This document shows positions 57,810 to 64,000 of a DNA stretch of 64,000 nt, one piece after another (the stretch's first letter is position 1; each line of letters begins with the position of its first letter). Origin of the DNA: Diadema setosum (taxonomy: Eukaryota; Echinodermata; Echinoidea; Diadematoida; Diadematidae); the NCBI RefSeq assembly GCF_964275005.1, contig NC_092693.1, positions 21,071,706-21,135,705 of the forward strand. Direction: 5' to 3'. The translations under genes and the position numbers were made by a program. The notes beneath the pieces are model-generated. The model was not told the DNA's origin. It saw nothing but the letters and a program-made list of their open reading frames with translations, and did no database searches.

Positions 57810-60800
57810 CTACCGCCTCAACATCGCTTCCCTGACCGCGAGCCGAGCCTCTTCGATCTCCTTCACCGTCACCGGCTTGCCGACGATGTCCTTGTGGATC
57901 TTGAGAAAGAACGGGATGTAGGAGAGGAACTCGACGAAGTCGATGGTCCCGTCATCGTCCTTGTCGATGGTGTTGTGGATGTACTGGACGACGTCCGTGT
58001 CGGTGCCGACCTCGGTGCCGACGGAGAGGGAGACAATGAGCATGATCTCTTCCATGGACAGACGGCCATTTTGATTCTGGTCAACAGTCTCAAACATTTC
58101 CTACACAACGAGAGATCCAAATCCAAATGATGGCAACCACATGTGCAACTAGTACATCATTTATTCCACGTAATTTTCATTAACGATAACAAAAGATGTG
58201 GATATATATCAGGAGGAAAAATGATCACAAGTTATCTGAATTGTACAAAAGAATTTAAATGGAGTCAAAAGGGGCCTCAGCTTGCGATCCTAGCAGAATC
58301 TTCATCAGAGGCAAAATGACAAGTAGGGTAAGCGCACACATATATATGGACTAAACACTATCAACATGCACAGTCTGAGGGCAAGGGACACAGAAGAAAG
58401 ATTTTTCTTCATATAAATTTGATTTATCATATCTTATTTCAATCTATCTCAATCTCATTGAATCAAGAGTTGGAATACAGAAGGTCATCTATGCAATGTT
58501 GCAAATATTTTGTGCCCATAAGCCACTCATCCACATCACTGCTTTGACCCTGAAGTTAATTTCAACGTGTGACTAACAAATTGAATGCAAAATGTTTTGC
58601 TATTCCTTATGCCTCAGATAAACCTGTTTTCTGCCTACAATATTCCACATACAAAATAGCAATTTTTTACAGGGATATTCCTGGGTTGTTGTTGTTGTCT
58701 TTTTACCTTGTATGCTGTGATGTGAAGAGAGAGTTTCTGCAAATTGAGTTCCAGTGGGTCATTCTCCGATTCAATCTCTGTACCATTTAACTTGTCGTTC
58801 AGCGCTGCCACGGTAACAAACTCTCTCTGGTCTATGGTCTTGTCCTTGTTCAAATCAAATACCTGTGAGAAAAAAGGGAATACATAGCAATATTTACTTA
58901 CTGGAAGAGTCAACTGACATGGTAGTGGTTTTTTTTTTTTTGTTGTTGTTGTTGCTTAGAGTCAGGAAGCCATGTCATTTTGCTTCAAACCCATCAATGT
59001 GGCAGACGAGTTTGGGGGGTTTTTTTAGATATTTTTCTCAGATATCTAAATGGGAGTACCATAGACTGTTTGACTAGAAGGATACCCATGGTCAAAGAGA
59101 GAACACAGCAACATCCCCTCATGTTCCTCACTTTATCTGTGAAGTGGTAAAATTATTTGAATGCAACCTATGATAGAAACCTCCATCAATAAACTCTGAC
59201 AGGATAGAAACAAGCCCATTGATTTATCTTTTGGGAGGGGGGGAAGTGCAGGAGAGTCATTCTAAAATGAAACTAGAAATGTTGCTACAGCGACTGGTTA
59301 TACCCCCGCCAAACAACATTTGATAAGCTTTGGTCAAAACAACATTTCATAAGCTTTGGTCAAAAAACTGAGGAAGTAGTTAAATCCGCAAGATCTTTCC
59401 TTGATCTTCTGCCATTGATATGCCGTTACCATGGCAACGTACTTTCGGGTACTGTCGAAAAATGCGTCTTGCACATCTACAACCAAAGGCACACATCTGT
59501 ACCAAGTTTCATGGAAATTGGGCAAAAACTGAGGAAGTAGTTTGCAACACAAATCTTTCCATCATTTTGGCTCATAATATGTGAGCTGTTACCATGGCAA
59601 CATACTTTTTGTCACTGTCAAGAAATGTGTCATGCTGACCTATATCCTAAGACAAACATTCAATATGAATTCCATGAGAATTGGAAGAACACTGATGAAG
59701 CAGTTTTGCCATGAAGCATTTTGCCCTATATTTTACCAATAACATGCCGTCACCATGGCAACGCACTTTTTGCCACTGCGGAAATATGTGTCTTGCACAT
59801 TAACATATTCAGATGAACATCTGTACCTAATTTCATAAAAATTGATCAAAAACTGTGGGAGGAGTTCGCGACGCAAGATTTGTACCCATTTTTGCCCATA
59901 ATATGCCGTTACCATGGCAACGTACTTTTGGGTACTGTCAAAAAATACGTCTTGCACATCTACAACCCAAGGCACACATCTGTGCCAAGTTTTATGGGAA
60001 TCGGTTGAAAACTGAGAAAGTAGTTCGCGACGCAAGATTTGTACCCATTTTTGCCCATAATATGCCGTTACCATGGCAACGTACTTTTGGGTACTATCAA
60101 AAAATACGTCTTGCACATCTACAACCCAAGGCACACATCTGTGCCAAGTTTTATGGGAATCGGTTGAAAACTGAGGAAGTAGTTCGCGACGCAAGATTTG
60201 CAACGGACCGACCGCCCGACCGACCGCCCGACCGACCGCCCGACCGCCCGACCACCCGACCGCCCGACCGCCCGACCGCCCGACCGACCGTCCGCTGATT
60301 CCTATATACCCCCTTCAAACTTCGTTTGGCGGGGGTATAAAAAAGAAAAGAAAAGAAGAAATGACTGAACAGAGAAGCAAGTGTAAATCAGGGTAAAGGA
60401 GGAGGGTGGTGAGAAAGTTCACGGGCCCAATATATATTTTTCAACTGCATCATGTCTTTTGGTCATGAGAACGTATTTGAATAAATCATTCATGCAGGAT
60501 GCCGACTCTAACATGAACTTTTATGTGAGAGTCACATACATGGACAAAACCCTCAAGAACCCAATTCATTTCCCAGAGTCGTTACTCATCATCATCTTTT
60601 GATAGAAGTTGTATGCAAGACTGTGGTCACATTAAAAAAACAAAAAACAAAAAACGAAGACCGGCATCATACGTACATTCCCAAAGACACCCACAGCATC
60701 ACAATCCTTCACACAAAATATGTGTATCTCTCCACACAAACTGCATATCAAGCTTGGCATGCAGTTGCCATGGCAACAGATGACTAACCTTGATGAGTTG

Positions 60801-63800
60801 CTGTGCGTCCTCCTTGGACGCCCCCTTGTGCATCTTGCGAGTGAGCTCCTTGACGGTGATCTTGCCATCCTTGTTGGAGTCCAGCTCCTGGAACTTGTGG
60901 GTGAAGATCTCTCGCTGCCTGCTGCTGATGAAGTTGTATATCTCAGCAATCTAAGAGTTAAAAAGAAATCAAAATAAGAGGAGATTTCAATGACTGGCTC
61001 ACATAAATTGCACACTCAGATCCTATTCACATCCATGGGAGATGAGACAGCGTTTCCTTAAGGCAGCAAATTGCATTTTAAGGCTGATATACCTGATACC
61101 ACATACTGAATAATGTGGTGTGGAAATCTCAATCAGCACATGTGGATCATAATGCCATGTAGTATCTTAGAAAGAATCAATAAGTCACAGACTCCCCAAT
61201 TCTCTCACTTTTGGCAGGAAATCCCTTGCTTTGAGGCAAATTCGCAAAATCTCCCTCTTTCCTGTTTGAGAATGAAATGGTTCCACTCTTGCTGTGAGTC
61301 TCTGGCTTGAGACATGCTTTCTCGCACTTAACATGTAGCTTTCTCTCATCAACTTTTATTTCATCATGAATGTTCAAATACAAGGCTATAAAGATAACAT
61401 AAAAGAGCATCTCAAACCCTAAAGCTTCCAGGATACTCAAGCAGGCCATGGAACCTGGCCCCAAGAGACATCACGCTTCGCACTGTGTGCATGACATGCA
61501 ATCACAGTCGCCAGTTTGATTAAGAGATGCTTGGGATTGGAGTCTCTGATAAGTCAACACAATTAATATCCAGCAAATTTGCTCACAACAGAACACTGAC
61601 TCCTGAGGCTCAACTCTCTAAAATGCACATATAACATACAACCTCCTCAGGAGCACTCTCCCACAATCTTCTGATGACAGTGTTTCGATCGGAGTCCAAT
61701 GATTACACATCAGTCTCTATGCCAATGATTTGGCTGTTGGACAGCAAATTACATGGCCTCCAAACACTAATGCACAACAGGAGAACAGGAACACTATTGA
61801 CCTCACTGCTTCTGTCACCATGTACTTTCAAATCTGCAATAGACCACTAACAAAATCGATTCTCCAAGTGAGGAGCTTGAATATAACAATACTCACCTTA
61901 AATTTGACCCTGGGAGTCCTCTTCTTGGCCCACGCACTCTCTGCCTTCTTCCTCTCCTCCATCTCCTCCTGGGCGGCTGCCTTGGCAGCGCTCTTCGCCT
62001 CCCGTCTCTCTCGTTTGAGCTGCTCAGCACGTCTCCTCTCCTCCTCGCTCTTCACCTTGGCGAAGACTCCGGCGTCGAAGCTCCGCCCGTTGGGATCCTC
62101 CTCGGGGTCAAAGTCGGAAGGGTCGTAGCTGGACTCCGAGAGGTGACCCACGTCGTCGACGTTCTGGGTGAGGGCGTCCACCCGCTGCAAGTTCTGCTCC
62201 ATGCTGGCAATCTCGTCGTCATGGCTACCGCTGGCATGGTGATGCAGATCACCAAGCTCTACATCAGAATCTCGTCTGTTGGGGTTGGTAAAGTCTGTCA
62301 GGTACACGCTAGAATGAGAAATGGAAATCAGAGTTGATATATAAAGCACTATGTGACAGATAAATGGGAAAGTTAGGATGAGAAATAAGGTGTGATATCA
62401 CATAATATTAAATGGGTTAGTCAAATACCGGTTAGTGATTGCCTAAACACAGTCACGTGATGGAGGAACATTGGTTATGTTCGCCCATGGGAGAACATTT
62501 TTGTAATGTTCTCCCATGGGAAAACATTTTCACGTAACAAATGACAGACAGACCCGCGCATGCGGGCACAGTAAATTTGGCTCTGCGCGAGCGATCGAGT
62601 GTGTTGTGCTGGTGGTTGACATTGACGTATTTGACTAACCCATATAATATAACAGATGATGACTTTTGTTGTCGGGAACACGTACCAAACGTTCCACCCG
62701 AAGGGTTTGAAATGCTATTGAGGGAGATAAGGGATGGCTAGTAACTGATCAGTGGGAATCAGTGGGAATGCTGGGGGGGGGGGGGGGGAATTGTCCCAAT
62801 TCTTGTGGGATTCATTTAAGAGTACATTATATATCTATTGTTGTGTGAAAATTATTTGCTTCAGAACGGTCTCATATTCAAGTAATGTGCAGTTTATTGC
62901 CCTGTCACTGTACAGGCATGCTATTCTGGAAACATTAACCTGCACATTACTTGAATATGAGACCATTCTGAAGTAAATAATTTTCACACAACAATAGATA
63001 TATATAATGTACTCTTAAATGAATCCCACAAGAATTGGAACAATCATCCCCCAGCATCCCCACTGATTCCCACTGATCAGTTACTAGTCATTCCCTTTAT
63101 AACCTCCCTCAATAGCATTTCAAACCCTTCGGGTGGAACATTCGGTATGTTCCCTCCCCCGCCAGTCATCATCTATATAATGTCATAACCTGGCATAGCA
63201 GGATCACACAACATTCATATTTTGTTTGGGTGTTGACATCATTATATTGCTACAATGTGATGAGAAGAATATGATAAAAACATCAAAGAACGATTGATGA
63301 TCCTTTTTTATACCATCAGTAGCTTCAGTTTCTTATGAAGAGATGATAAAGTGATTCTGATTAAAAACACAAAGATAACTTAAATCCACGAACTGAAGAA
63401 AAAAAAAAAACCATTGATCAATCAAACTGACAGATTTATTCCATATAAAATTCGATAGAACAGAATAACTCATATCTTCTTCTTGAAAGGATAAAGTTGT
63501 TCATACATAAGTAAAGACAATGTATCTTATTACAAACCAACTTGAATTTTTGTAATACCATTATACTGCATGACAGATCATGCAAATAAAATATAACACA
63601 TTTTTGCATGAGTACATTCAGTAACACATTTTTGCATGAGTACATTCAGTCTAATCTTTTATCCTCACATCATCTATCTCACAAGTTTATTGATTTCTAT
63701 TTTCACACCATTAGCACCTTACACTCTTGAATGCTAAAAAGCAATTACTGAGAAAAAAGAATTAGTAAACAATACTCAATGTCATATTATATTTAATACA

Positions 63801-63901
63801 CTTACCCAGCTTTCTTTTTCTTTGATTTAGAGGGAGTATATTTTAAGGAAAATCATTAAATACATAGTAAATGCAAAGGGTGAAGAAAGGGACCCCCCAA
63901 A

Positions 63902-63933
<32 letters not shown>

Positions 63934-64000
63934 GCAACAACAACAAACAAACAAACAAGAAACTCACTCTGATTTCTTCAAGGTGACTGGTGTCTTGTCA
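57810..64000 (-). CDS. Four-EF-hand protein, 3' part of gene
   Basis: Clear exons, 5' to 3' on the minus strand, are 62308-61897, 60950-60789, 58862-58707 and 58100-57810 (stop TAG). All have AG/GT edges and matching phases. The first is acidic (DSDVELGDLHHHASGSHDDE) and then a charged Ala/Arg/Glu helix with coiled-coil character. EF-hand loops are DSNKDGKITVKE, DLNKDKTIDQRE (Lys replaces the usual Gly at position 6), DQNQNGRLSMEE and DKDDDGTIDFVE. The end is IVGKPVTVKEIEEARLAVRE. It binds calcium through at least loops 1 and 4; the partner is unknown. Upstream, two Lys-rich pieces ending at donors at 63806 (KSKKKKAG) and 63968 (DKTPVTLKKS) look like further exons. I could not find a canonical acceptor for the 63.8-kb one. 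The 5' end lies beyond the window. I do not recognise the family name. Confidence 0.8.
59298..60340. mobile_element. Element with GGGGGTATAA ends and 160-base tandem repeats
   Basis: TTATACCCCCGCCAAAC (59298-59314) and GTTTGGCGGGGGTATAA (60324-60340) are perfect inverted repeats. Between them are five units (59422, 59585, 59746, 59905, 60064; periods 163, 161, 159, 159), each with G(C/T)(C/T)GT(T/C)ACCATGGCAAC, and a GACCGACCGCCC tract (60205-60295). It lies in an intron of the EF-hand gene. The 156-codon minus-strand open frame at 59733-60203 repeats with the 159-base unit and is probably not a gene. Confidence 0.85.
62412..62643. mobile_element. 232-base inverted-repeat element with inner hairpin
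   Basis: ATGGGTTAGTCAAATAC (62412-62428) and GTATTTGACTAACCCAT (62627-62643) are exact complements. Inside, CCCATGGGAGAACATT (62484-62499) and AATGTTCTCCCATGGG (62505-62520) form a second perfect hairpin. It lies in an intron of the EF-hand gene. The target duplication is unclear. Confidence 0.8.
62644..63190. repeat. Large foldback with about 250-base arms
   Basis: The left arm to 62891 and the right arm from 62938 are complementary along their length with scattered mismatches. Examples are CACATTACTTGAATATGAGA at the inner edge, CAACAATAGATATATA, CCCACAAGAATTGG, CTGATCAGTTACTAG and AACCCTTCGGGTGGAAC further out. The loop is about 46 bases. A G-run of 17 at about 62772 is present only in the left arm. 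It is probably a foldback transposon or an inverted duplication in the EF-hand gene intron. Confidence 0.85.
63899..63957. repeat. (AAC)n microsatellite
   Basis: AACAACAAC repeated about 14 times with one AGC interruption, ending in AAAC repeats. It lies between two likely exons of the EF-hand gene. Confidence 0.9.

Noticed and set aside
59733-60203. 156-codon minus-strand frame with repeated blocks (and its plus-strand partner 59855-60298)
   Set aside because: It stays open only because a 159-base repeat unit is a multiple of three, and it lies inside a non-autonomous element.
61730-62128. Plus-strand frames opposite the EF-hand gene exon
   Set aside because: They are antisense shadows of the exon at 61897-62308.
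1-64000. tRNA, rRNA or other structured RNA genes
   Set aside because: No cloverleaf or rRNA-like segment was recognised by eye. A covariance-model scan would be needed to exclude small ones.

Overview
The window is metazoan nuclear DNA. It has multi-exon genes with GT-AG introns, animal-only gene families (an FBXO15-like F-box gene, TADA1, a multi-EF-hand gene), many short inverted-repeat elements and decayed transposons. The AT-rich background, the mix of element families (Helitron, pogo-like, tyrosine-recombinase exons, a GGGGGTATA-ended foldback repeat, family B DNA polymerase fossils) and an FBXO15 orthologue outside vertebrates suggest a marine deuterostome invertebrate, perhaps an echinoderm. 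This placement is an inference. I saw no tRNA, rRNA, CRISPR array or bacterial-style operon.

0.5-24.5 kb is a graveyard of mobile elements, almost all on the plus strand. It holds a P/THAP-type transposase relic (0.54-1.74 kb), an orphan transposase-like reading frame with a decayed coiled-coil leader (3.6-5.7 kb), a Polinton-like DNA polymerase fossil (6.56-9.24 kb) and a Helitron-type PIF1 helicase (9.9-12.5 kb) followed by two tandem copies of a shrunken helicase module. Next come a coiled-coil exon (13.9 kb), a pogo/Jerky-like transposase relic (15 kb), duplicated zinc-finger-like exons (15.7-16.1 and 17.4 kb), Gypsy-type fossils (16.8-17.3, 19.0-20.3 and 24.3 kb), a ten-unit tandem array of one tyrosine-recombinase-like exon (20.56-22.42 kb) and a DIRS-like gag fossil (22.9-23.7 kb).

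25.7-38.6 kb is an FBXO15-like F-box gene on the minus strand. I placed 14 coding exons plus a tentative last one; all junctions keep phase and give about 531 residues. Its introns hold two terminal-inverted-repeat elements and a 1.8-kb GGT-rich minisatellite. 38.6-47 kb is intergenic, with a pogo-type element nested inside a second inverted-repeat element (42.5-46.0 kb). 47.08-48.07 kb is TADA1 on the plus strand, a SAGA co-activator subunit whose coding region is uninterrupted.

51.6-55.1 kb packs five different short inverted-repeat elements around the last exons of an unrecognised minus-strand gene, one exon of which was just duplicated. 57.8-64.0 kb is the 3' part of a four-EF-hand gene on the minus strand, whose 5' end lies beyond the window. 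Its introns carry a 1-kb element with five internal 160-bp repeats, a small inverted-repeat element and a foldback with roughly 250-bp arms.

The host genes show no shared pathway: F-box (ubiquitin ligase adaptor), TADA1 (transcription co-activation) and EF-hand (calcium binding).
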